Shown one piece after another: positions 1 through 6,830 of a stretch of 8,116 nucleotides of DNA. The notes under the pieces were generated by a model, which had not been told where the DNA came from, ran no database searches, and saw nothing but the letters and a program-made list of their open reading frames with translations. The DNA comes from an uncultured Bacteroidota bacterium (GTDB taxonomy: Bacteria > Bacteroidota > Bacteroidia > 2-12-FULL-35-15), in assembly GCA_903889605.1 (NCBI GenBank), contig CAISYK010000081.1, forward strand, positions 1-8,116. The letters are read 5' to 3'. The position numbers were made by a program, and so were the translations under genes. Each line of letters begins with the position of its first letter. The stretch's first letter is position 1.

Positions 1-2184
1 AGGATTCTGAACAGTCTGACCGCCGGGTGTCCAATATTTACTATAAGGTGACACTCCGCCAGTAATGACTGCGGCTGCTGTTCCGTCCGCTATTCCAAAA
101 CAAGAAACGTCTGCTGAAGCAGTTATTGCCACAGCAGGACCAGTAATATCATTAATATTTACATTTGAAATAACTTTGCAGCCCATTCCATCTGTGACTG
201 TAACATTATAAGTATTTGCTACCAGTCCCGCAGCGCAGGCTAAGGTATCGGTCAAGGAACTATTCCATAAATATTTATACGACAATGTCCCTCCTGAAAC
301 AGCTGCACAGGCTTGTCCGTTTGCCTGTCCGCAGTTGGAACTGACTGATGAAGTGTTTACGATAAGAGCGGGAGGGGCTGTTAAAACAATTGCTCCGCCG
401 GTATTACAGCCATTTGCATCTGTTATAGTAACAGTATTGCTGCCTGCACATAAATTATTAGGATGTTTTATGGTTTGCAGCCCCGGCATCCACAAATAGC
501 TATAAGGCGGAACTCCTCCAGCGTAATCCGCAATTATTTCACCGTCGCATATACCATTACAAGCAGTTTTTAATACTGTTACCGCACCGATTAATTGCTC
601 TGGCTGCATTATTGAATCAGTTGAAACGGCAGTACAGCCATGGGCATCAGTGACAGTACAAGTAAAAGTACCTGCGCACAAACCGGTAACAGCAGCAGTA
701 TTTCCTGCCCCTGGCATCCAGTTATAACTGTAGGGAGGTGTTCCTCCAATAGGAGTTATTTGAGCAAAACCATCACAGAGCCCGAAACAAGAAGTATTAC
801 CTTTTGATGCAAATGAGGCTGTTAAAGGTAAAGGAGAGCCAATTAGCGTCGCTGCATTTGCCGGACAGCCATGAGAATCCTTAACAGAAACAGAATAGGA
901 AGCGGCGCATAATCCAGCTGCCGTTGGCTGATATGTGGAATCATTCCACAAATATGTAAAAGGCGGGAAACCATTTGATACAGCAACTGCTGCTGTACCA
1001 TTGCAATCCCCTGCACATAAAACACTTGTATTCGTAATAACTGCTGAAAAAGCATTAGGATCTGATAAAGTAACAGAAGCCATCTTTATGCATCCTTTAA
1101 AATCAGTAACAGTAACATTATAAATACCGCTTCCCAAACTGATTACAGTATCATTAGTAGGATTCCCGGGAATTGCCCATAAATATGTATATGGGGGCGT
1201 ACCGCCAAGTGCACTTATTAATACTAAGCCGTCATGAAATCCAAAACATGAAGGATTTACGCCAATGGCATTAGCAGTCAGTGGTATCGGTTCAGTAATG
1301 GTTACGCTTGCTGCTGCTGAACAATTATTGTTATCAGCGGCTATAACAGAATATATTCCCACACCCAAATTTGAAGCTGTTGGAGTAGTTTGTCCGTTAC
1401 TCCATAAATAAGTAAAAGGTAATATTCCTCCCGAAGTAATAATTGTTGCAGTTCCGTTAGATGCACCATTACATAAGACATTAGTTGACGAAATAACAGC
1501 AGTGGGACCTGAAATATTTGCAATCGAAACAGGTATACTAAATGAACATAAGTTAAGGTCATGAATGGTAACGGTATACGTGCCGGCAGCCAAACCGTTG
1601 ATATTTGATCCTGTTTGTCCGCCTGACCATGACCAGGTATAAGGCGCAAATCCACCTGAGCCGGTTACAGATGCACTGCCATTAGCTTGAGAGCATATTG
1701 CAGGCACAGTAACAGCAGTAATTGATAGAGCCGGAGGCTGAGTAATATTTGCAACAGATGAAATAGTACATCCTTTTGAATCTGTAACAGTAACGGTATA
1801 TGAATTAATACTTAATCCTGAAATAGACGATGCTGTGAATCCTCCTGGCAGCCACAAATATGTATAAGGCCCGGTTCCGCCTGAAGCTGTGGCTGTGGCT
1901 GTACCATTTGAGCCTCCTGAACAGCCGACATTTGTAAAAGTAGCATTTGCAGTCAAAGCATAGGGCTGTCCAATGGTAACAGCAGCAGTTGAATGACATC
2001 CATAAACATTTGTCACCGTCACATTGTAGATTCCGGCACTTAAATTATTTGCAGCCGATGTAGTTTGAGAATTACTCCAGGAATAAGTATATGGAGTATT
2101 TCCTCCGGAAGCAATGGCGATGGCTGTTCCGCTGCTTCCTCCATTACAAAAAACATCTGTTTGGGTAGTTTGAACTGTCGGGGA
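1..2184 (-). repeat. Ten tandem SprB-type repeats of about 75 residues (tenth cut by the window edge)
   Basis: Each unit has an early CxG, a GTA segment, GG-x-x-PY-x-Y-x-W, then L-x-AG-x-Y-x-VTVTD-x-x-GC, followed by a linker. The core Trp lies at residues 872, 947, 1022, 1097, 1172, 1249, 1325, 1401, 1476 and 1554, giving spacings of 75, 75, 75, 75, 77, 76, 76, 75 and 78. The protein sequence is diverged between units, so this is an old domain array rather than a recent DNA-level duplication. In the known family, SprB of Flavobacterium johnsoniae is a mobile surface adhesin used in gliding. The same role here is only an inference. Confidence 0.9.
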
Positions 2185-4692
2185 ACCTAAAACATGAACT
2201 GTAATTTTTGCTGTATCAATTTGAAAACATGTTCCCGTGGAATCCCAAACAAAAAGAGAAGCTGTATAAGTACCAATGTTAGTGTATGTATGGTTTGGAA
2301 ATACAACCTCTTCCAATGGACTTCCATCACCATAATCCCATAAAAAATTAGTACCGGAGCTGCCTGCTATACTTAGAGGAGCAGTAAAAGGTACGCATCC
2401 AAACGAAGCGCCCAAAATACTTGCATCGGCGACAGCAGTTGGGCTTACCTGAAGATCCATTTTTATGACAGCATTGTTGCAGTTCCACGGTTGAGTATAA
2501 CCATCCGTTGAATTATTGTGTCTTGACCAAGCAGTAGGTGTTGTAGGGAAATTGTCATGTCCCCAACAACTTGCACATACTGACTGATATATAAATCCCC
2601 GTTTATCAAATCGGCTTGTTCCGCCATCAACATGGTCAGGAACCGGAGTTCCGGATTCACCAAAAAAGGTTCCATACCATAATGATTGAGCATTTTGTTT
2701 CAGAACCCCAAAATAAAAATCACAGCCATCCGTCGCGGATTGAAACGCATTTCCCGTAATAGGCATACCAGTCACTGAAGAAGGAAATGGATTATTTAAT
2801 GCATATCCGCACCTTCCCCAACCTGCGATATAAATATTTTGACACTTGTCAACTAGGAAAGCTGTTGGGGAAATGTTTGGATTCGGCACTCCGGTTCCAA
2901 TAACAGTTGAAAAAACAGTTGTGTTCAGCTGCTTATTTAATTTATGTATAAATTGACCGCTGTTCGGATTTGAATATACCCCGGCTGTTACCGGATAAGC
3001 CCCTTGAGTTTGACCAAAAACATATATATCATTGTTGGAGTCAGTTTCCAGCAGATATGACTGGTCATAAGCTGAAGTTCCTAAATAAGTAGAATAAAGC
3101 AATGAAGTACCGGTACTATTAAAGGCTGAAATAAAGCCGTCTGCAAGTCCTCCCTGAAAAGCAGTATGCAGAACACCTGGAGTTGTAGGAAAATTTGAAC
3201 TCGAAGTTCCGCCGGTAACATAAACATCGCTCCCAACCAATTTTAATCCATAGGCCGCATCATCAGCGCTTCCGCCAAGGTAAGTGCTGAAATCCAATGA
3301 CGTTAATGTACTATTCATTTTAATAACACATCCATCCTGGCTGCCGCCTAAGGATGCATCATAAGCTCCAGGCGTAGTAGGAAAATCGGCTGAACGGGTT
3401 GATCCGGCAATATATACATTACTGCTGTTATCAAGAATAATTTCACTTCTTCCATCATCAGCATAATTAAATTTCAGAGAACCGAAAGAACCCTCATCGG
3501 CGTAGCAATTAACACCGTCATCACCAGCCCCTCCAATATAGGTGGATCCCAGCAAAGCACCGCTTGAATTAAATTTCCCTACAATGATATCATATCCCCC
3601 ATTATAAGAGCCGTCATAAGCACCCGGAGTAGTTGGGAAGTTTGGCGAATTGGTTCTCCCAACGACATAAAGTTCATTATTGCTGTTAACAAAAAGACTG
3701 TGCGGCTGTTCATTTGATGAGCCTCCGTAATAAGTTGAAAATAAAATAGCACTTCCGGTTGTATTATATTTTATAATCGAAATATCGAAAGGGTAAGATG
3801 TCCATGTCCACGGCATCCCGCCATTAAAAGTATTATCCCAGGCTCCAAGAGTGGTCGGATATCCGGCAGAAGCCGCAATTCCTGCGGAATAAATATTGCC
3901 TGCATCGTCATAGGTTGCAGTAAAACCCCAGTTATCGGCAAGTGAGCCTGTATAAGTAGAAGCAATTAGGATAGGGTCAATAACAAGAGGAAGTTTTTTA
4001 TTATACCTTCCTTTAACGGAAAAACTCAGAATGTTTTTTTTAAGTTCATAAAAACAGGACACTTCTTTTTCTTTTCCATTAATTACCTGGTAAGCGTAAG
4101 GCCTTTGTTCTATAATAGTTCCCAAACTGGTCTGAATAAATAAATGCCCATTTTCCAGATGCATCTTATCTGTTCCTTCATAATCAAATTTTATTGATGA
4201 AGGATCTCCGCCGGGATTAATAATTAAATCGTATTTAAGATTTTTCTCCGCATTGTAAACATTCATATCAATGGAAGGATAAAGATTTTTGTACGAAACT
4301 TGTCCATAAAGCCTAACTCCATCGGCCCAGGTCTTTGGATCATTTCCTAAATAATAATTTCTGTGAAACGAAAAGGAATCATTTCCAGTAACTCCAACAT
4401 TTAAATTACTGTTAAGGAAATTAACTTTAAAACAATGGTAGTGAACTATAGGCGGGGATTTTTCTTTCTTGGAAAAATCGTGAAAGTTTACATTTTCGAT
4501 AAGCAAATATGTAAATGTATTTTTTTCAAGAAATAGTTTTCCTCCGCCAAAATCTGCTTCATACATTACCTGTTTAGGCCATTGATTTTTATTTTCTTCA
4601 AAAATAATTTTTGGCGCAGGTTTTAAATCCTCTCCGGCAACAGCAGAAAACAAATAAACAAAAAAGAAAATGCAGCTTAATTTTATTTTCAT
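1..4692 (-). CDS. Giant secreted SBBP-propeller / PKD / SprB-repeat surface protein (C-terminus off the left edge)
   Basis: Probable cell-surface adhesin or gliding-related protein exported through Sec and T9SS. The minus frame is open for all 1564 codons from ATG at 4692 to the window edge. Residues 1-19 look like a signal peptide (Lys2/Lys4, hydrophobic core, AVA before Gly20). Residues 25-240 resemble the conserved N-terminal domain (DUF7948-like) found before propeller repeats. Residues 245-744 hold about seven blades with STYxGG and FPTTPGAYD motifs, ending in a Cys-rich stretch (VCASCWG, 705-711). A PKD domain follows (about 750-835; WDYGDG at 785-790). Ten SprB-type units (GGxxPYxYxW ... 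AGxYxVTVTDxxGC) fill 837-1564. The start is the most upstream in-frame ATG after the stop near 4714; no clear Shine-Dalgarno is visible. The type B sorting domain expected at the end is inferred, not seen. No frameshift is visible. The ligand is unknown. Confidence 0.92.
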   Translation of the reverse strand, partial: MKIKLSCIFFFVYLFSAVAGEDLKPAPKIIFEENKNQWPKQVMYEADFGGGKLFLEKNTFTYLLIENVNFHDFSKKEKSPPIVHYHCFKVNFLNSNLNVGVTGNDSFSFHRNYYLGNDPKTWADGVRLYGQVSYKNLYPSIDMNVYNAEKNLKYDLIINPGGDPSSIKFDYEGTDKMHLENGHLFIQTSLGTIIEQRPYAYQVINGKEKEVSCFYELKKNILSFSVKGRYNKKLPLVIDPILIASTYTGSLADNWGFTATYDDAGNIYSAGIAASAGYPTTLGAWDNTFNGGMPWTWTSYPFDISIIKYNTTGSAILFSTYYGGSSNEQPHSLFVNSNNELYVVGRTNSPNFPTTPGAYDGSYNGGYDIIVGKFNSSGALLGSTYIGGAGDDGVNCYADEGSFGSLKFNYADDGRSEIILDNSSNVYIAGSTRSADFPTTPGAYDASLGGSQDGCVIKMNSTLTSLDFSTYLGGSADDAAYGLKLVGSDVYVTGGTSSSNFPTTPGVLHTAFQGGLADGFISAFNSTGTSLLYSTYLGTSAYDQSYLLETDSNNDIYVFGQTQGAYPVTAGVYSNPNSGQFIHKLNKQLNTTVFSTVIGTGVPNPNISPTAFLVDKCQNIYIAGWGRCGYALNNPFPSSVTGMPITGNAFQSATDGCDFYFGVLKQNAQSLWYGTFFGESGTPVPDHVDGGTSRFDKRGFIYQSVCASCWGHDNFPTTPTAWSRHNNSTDGYTQPWNCNNAVIKMDLQVSPTAVADASILGASFGCVPFTAPLSIAGSSGTNFLWDYGDGSPLEEVVFPNHTYTNIGTYTASLFVWDSTGTCFQIDTAKITVHVLGSPTVQTTQTDVFCNGGSSGTAIAIASGGNTPYTYSWSNSQTTSAANNLSAGIYNVTVTNVYGCHSTAAVTIGQPYALTANATFTNVGCSGGSNGTATATASGGTGPYTYLWLPGGFTASSISGLSINSYTVTVTDSKGCTISSVANITQPPALSITAVTVPAICSQANGSASVTGSGGFAPYTWSWSGGQTGSNINGLAAGTYTVTIHDLNLCSFSIPVSIANISGPTAVISSTNVLCNGASNGTATIITSGGILPFTYLWSNGQTTPTASNLGVGIYSVIAADNNNCSAAASVTITEPIPLTANAIGVNPSCFGFHDGLVLISALGGTPPYTYLWAIPGNPTNDTVISLGSGIYNVTVTDFKGCIKMASVTLSDPNAFSAVITNTSVLCAGDCNGTAAVAVSNGFPPFTYLWNDSTYQPTAAGLCAASYSVSVKDSHGCPANAATLIGSPLPLTASFASKGNTSCFGLCDGFAQITPIGGTPPYSYNWMPGAGNTAAVTGLCAGTFTCTVTDAHGCTAVSTDSIMQPEQLIGAVTVLKTACNGICDGEIIADYAGGVPPYSYLWMPGLQTIKHPNNLCAGSNTVTITDANGCNTGGAIVLTAPPALIVNTSSVSSNCGQANGQACAAVSGGTLSYKYLWNSSLTDTLACAAGLVANTYNVTVTDGMGCKVISNVNINDITGPAVAITASADVSCFGIADGTAAAVITGGVSPYSKYWTPGGQTVQNP
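2461..3960 (-). repeat. About seven SBBP-type beta-propeller blades within the giant surface protein
   Basis: Residues 245-744 of the protein contain recurring strand motifs beginning at residues 245 (STYTG), 319 (STYYGG), 383 (STYIGG), 469 (STYLGG), 534 (STYLG), 595 (STVIG) and about 674 (GTFFG). FPTTPGAYD-like motifs accompany them at 278, 352, 437, 501, 566 and 715, and a weaker equivalent lies near 647. Short NxxYVxG strands, such as NVYIAG (425-430) and NIYIAG (619-624), lie between them. Seven blades would make a closed propeller. The last two blades are the most divergent and carry several cysteines (617, 628, 657, 706, 709, 738). The blade count is my reading of the motifs, not a structural result. 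Confidence 0.75.
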
Positions 4693-4742
4693 TTTTTCAT
4701 TGTATTTGCTCTTTTATGAGCAATTAGACATAACAACATATT

Positions 4743-4750
4743 CAAATTTA
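4743..4750 (-). promoter_or_regulatory. Candidate Bacteroidetes -7 box for the giant surface protein gene
   Basis: Read on the minus strand this is TAAATTTG, an exact match to the Bacteroidetes sigma-70 (SigABfr-type) -7 consensus TAnnTTTG. A start of transcription a few bases downstream would give a leader of roughly 45 nt before the ATG at 4692. I see no good TTTG -33 element at the usual distance, so the call rests on one short motif plus position. Confidence 0.4.
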
Positions 4751-4994
4751 AAGATTATTTAAAAAGAATAAAGCTGCATAGAAAGGTCTTTTTCTAAATT
4801 GATTACTTTTATAAAAAACAGTTTGATAAACTATTTATGAGGTTAACAAATATAATCAAATAAACAGAAATAACAAACCAATTATTAAGCGTAACAGGCA
4901 TTGTAAAAGAATTTTCATGTTTTTTATGTTTCAATAATTTTAAAGTAAATGTCATGTTTTTGATATTTAGGTTAGTTATATTAATAGTTCCGAT

Positions 4995-5002
4995 TATATT
5001 TG
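4995..5002 (+). promoter_or_regulatory. Candidate Bacteroidetes -7 box for cytidine deaminase
   Basis: The sequence TATATTTG matches TAnnTTTG exactly and lies 33 bases before the ATG at 5036, which would give a leader of about 25-30 nt. About 20 bases upstream there is only a weak TTAG in place of the TTTG -33 element. The leader just before the ATG is AT-rich with no Shine-Dalgarno, as is common in this phylum. Confidence 0.45.
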
Positions 5003-5035
5003 AGGTCAAATAACGTATCTGAAATAATATTCTGA

Positions 5036-5527
5036 ATGAAAAAGTTGGAACTAAAAATCGCCTTTACTGAATTTGATAATGAAAACGAATTAAGTACTCC
5101 TGAACTAGAGCTTCTCCAAAAAGCACGTAAGGCTTGTGATTTGGCGTATGCACCGTATTCAGATTTCCATGTCGGAGCAGCGCTTCTTCTGGAAAACGGA
5201 GTGATTGTAACCGGCAACAATCAGGAAAACGCAGCTTTCCCAAGCGGATTATGTGCTGAGCGCGTAGCCATTTATTATGCCGGAGCACAATATCCAAATA
5301 CTGCTGTAAAAACTATTGCTATTACCTGCAAATCAAAAACATTTCATGTAGGAGAGCCTCTTTCTCCATGCGGCGGATGCCGTCAGGCAATGTCGGAATA
5401 TGAAATCCGCCAAAAAACAAATATCAGGGTAATATTAATGGGTGAAACAGGTAAAATAAGAGTAGTTGAAAGTATTGCCGACTTACTGCCCTTTATGTTT
5501 AAAGCTGAGGAATTAAAAAAGGCCTGA
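5036..5527 (+). CDS. cdd: Cytidine deaminase
   Basis: Hydrolytic zinc-dependent deamination of cytidine and deoxycytidine to uridine and deoxyuridine, in cytosolic pyrimidine salvage. The 163-residue protein shows the full family signature: zinc ligands Cys73 (in GLCAERVA), Cys112 and Cys115 (PCGGCRQ), and catalytic Glu75. The substrate-binding NQENA segment lies at 62-66, with Asn62 and Glu64 matching the ribose-binding pair. YAPYSDFHVGAA (38-49) is the typical N-terminal helix and first strand. It is longer than the roughly 130-residue classical homotetrameric enzymes, with an N-terminal extension of about 20 residues and a longer C-terminal tail, a size I associate with Bacteroidetes versions. 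ATG 5036 is chosen because it follows the promoter-like box and no earlier in-frame ATG is apparent. It is monocistronic here, divergent from the surface-protein gene and convergent with the UDP-glucuronate decarboxylase gene. No key residue is missing. Confidence 0.96.
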   Translation: MKKLELKIAFTEFDNENELSTPELELLQKARKACDLAYAPYSDFHVGAALLLENGVIVTGNNQENAAFPSGLCAERVAIYYAGAQYPNTAVKTIAITCKSKTFHVGEPLSPCGGCRQAMSEYEIRQKTNIRVILMGETGKIRVVESIADLLPFMFKAEELKKA

Positions 5528-5714
5528 CGTTTCCAAACCTGCGTTCGATTAATAAAAACAATATAATTAGGATACAATATTAATCTTGGACGTTCCGCTT
5601 CTTAAAAAAGAAATGCGCTGGCTTGGAGTTTATCATGATCGACGCCTAAGGGCTTCAATCTTTTGAAAAGGCAAAATAAATTTTTGTTTGTATAATTTTC
5701 GCCAATAAATGAAT

Positions 5715-5748
5715 AAAAAAAACAGAAGTATTACTTCTGTTTTTTTTT
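5715..5748. terminator. Bidirectional intrinsic terminator
   Basis: An eight-A run (5715-5722) is followed by CAGAAG (5723-5728), a TATTA loop, CTTCTG (5734-5739) and a nine-T run (5740-5748). The dyad is perfect: 5715-5730 pairs with 5732-5747. On either strand it reads as a hairpin followed by a U-tract, so it can end both the rightward cytidine deaminase transcript (about 190 bases past its stop) and the leftward UDP-glucuronate decarboxylase transcript (about 27 bases past its stop). The close position after the latter makes that assignment the firmer one. Confidence 0.85.
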
Positions 5749-5774
5749 ATTTAAGACCATTCTAATAAACTATT

Positions 5775-6743
5775 TTATCCGAATCTGTGTTCGGTTTTGT
5801 ATAATTCTTCTTTTGAAAGATTTCTAAAATAATCATACGTGATTTTTAACCCTTCGGCGCGGTTTACTTTGGGCTCCCAGCCTAAAATTGCACGCGCCTT
5901 AGTGATATCCGGTTTGCGCTGCTTAGGATCGTCCTGAGGCAGTGGTTTAGAAATTATTTTTTGTGATGTTCCTGTCAATTTAATTATTTCATCAGCAAAT
6001 TCTTTGATAGTAATTTCCTGAGGATTGCCGATATTAACAGGCTGTGAGTAATCACTCAGCAGCAAACGATAAATACCTTCCACCAAATCATCAACGTAAC
6101 AAAATGATCGTGTTTGCGAGCCGTCACCGAATATTGTCAAATCTTCACCTCGTAATGCCTGCCCAATAAATGCCGGCAGCACACGGCCGTCATTAAGCCG
6201 CATACGCGGTCCGTAAGTATTGAAGATACGAATAATGCGTGTTTCCAAACCGTGATAAGTATGATAAGCCATAGTGATAGCCTCCATAAAACGCTTTGCT
6301 TCATCATAAACCCCTCTGGGCCCAACAGGATTTACATTGCCCCAATATTCTTCCGTTTGAGGATGCACCATCGGATCGCCGTATACTTCGGATGTAGAAG
6401 CAACTAATATCCTGGCCTTTTTTACACGAGCTAAGCCAAGCAGATTATGTGTTCCGAGTGAACTCACTTTTAATGTTTGAATAGGAATTTTTAAATAATC
6501 AATTGGAGATGCAGGAGATGCAAAATGTAAAATATAATCCAAATCACCAGGAACAAAAACAAATTTGGAAACATCATGATGATAAAATTCAAAATGCTCA
6601 AGCTTCATTAAGTGTTCAATGTTTTTCAAGTCCCCTGTAATCAGGTTGTCCATACCTATAACATGGTAACCTTCCTTAATGAATCTGTCGCATAGGTGTG
6701 AACCTAAAAAACCTGCTGCGCCTGTTATTAATACTCTTTTCAT
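5775..6743 (-). CDS. uxs: UDP-glucuronate decarboxylase (UDP-xylose synthase), extended SDR family
   Basis: NAD-dependent cytosolic enzyme converting UDP-glucuronate to UDP-xylose with loss of CO2. The 322-residue protein begins with the Rossmann motif GAAGFLG (8-14). Asp32 ends the second strand and HHDVS lies at 55-59. The catalytic set is STSE (116-119, with Thr117 and Glu119) and Tyr146/Lys150 (YDEAK). Sequences typical of the UXS branch are FNTYGPRMR (174-182), GDGSQTRSFCYVDDLVEG (206-223) and DDPKQRKPDI (271-280). It has no extra N-terminal domain, unlike membrane-anchored eukaryotic UXS, and no formyltransferase fusion as in ArnA. It lies 87 bases after the UDP-glucose 6-dehydrogenase gene on the same strand, which makes its substrate, so co-transcription is likely; I see no TAnnTTTG box in the gap. 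A terminator follows. Other UDP-sugar epimerases are less likely because the UXS motifs are complete. Confidence 0.94.
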   Translation of the reverse strand: MKRVLITGAAGFLGSHLCDRFIKEGYHVIGMDNLITGDLKNIEHLMKLEHFEFYHHDVSKFVFVPGDLDYILHFASPASPIDYLKIPIQTLKVSSLGTHNLLGLARVKKARILVASTSEVYGDPMVHPQTEEYWGNVNPVGPRGVYDEAKRFMEAITMAYHTYHGLETRIIRIFNTYGPRMRLNDGRVLPAFIGQALRGEDLTIFGDGSQTRSFCYVDDLVEGIYRLLLSDYSQPVNIGNPQEITIKEFADEIIKLTGTSQKIISKPLPQDDPKQRKPDITKARAILGWEPKVNRAEGLKITYDYFRNLSKEELYKTEHRFG

Positions 6744-6830
6744 AATTTTTTTTAATTACAGAGATGTAGAATTATTTATTTATGCAATATGCTGATTAAA
6801 AAGAAATCCTACAAATCAAAAAACATAGAA

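Larger units (their letters stand above)
4693..5035. other. AT-rich divergent intergenic spacer
   Basis: These 343 bases separate the leftward surface-protein gene from the rightward cytidine deaminase gene. The composition is much more AT-rich than the flanking genes. The spacer holds the two candidate -7 boxes listed separately, a weak 6-bp AT stem (4779-4784 with 4791-4796), and a 66-codon minus-strand open frame at 4809-5009. That frame has a hydrophobic C-terminal stretch and is not convincing as a gene. On the minus strand a three-codon frame (ATG at 4700, TGA at 4691-4689) overlaps the surface-protein start. I recognise no RNA gene, repeat or mobile element. Confidence 0.7.

Noticed and set aside
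1..2184. CRISPR-like or DNA-level tandem array, suggested by regular 225-base spacing
   Set aside because: The repetition is in protein motifs, the DNA is diverged between units, and there are no short identical repeats separated by spacers.
843..3965. Several short open frames of 60-105 codons on both strands inside the region 1-4692
   Set aside because: They lie out of frame within the continuous 1564-codon repeat-protein frame and have no recognisable motifs of their own; they reflect its repetitive, stop-poor composition.
4821..4860. Inverted AT-rich repeat (GTTTGAT and ATCAAA) as an operator or terminator
   Set aside because: Short, AT-only arms with a long loop are expected by chance in this composition, and no T-tract follows.
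4981..5577. Minus-strand open frames opposite cytidine deaminase
   Set aside because: Cytidine deaminase has all catalytic motifs in the plus frame; the antisense frames are shadows.
6744..6830. A separate promoter for the UDP-glucuronate decarboxylase gene
   Set aside because: No TAnnTTTG match was found in the 87-base gap, so co-transcription with the upstream dehydrogenase gene is the simpler reading.
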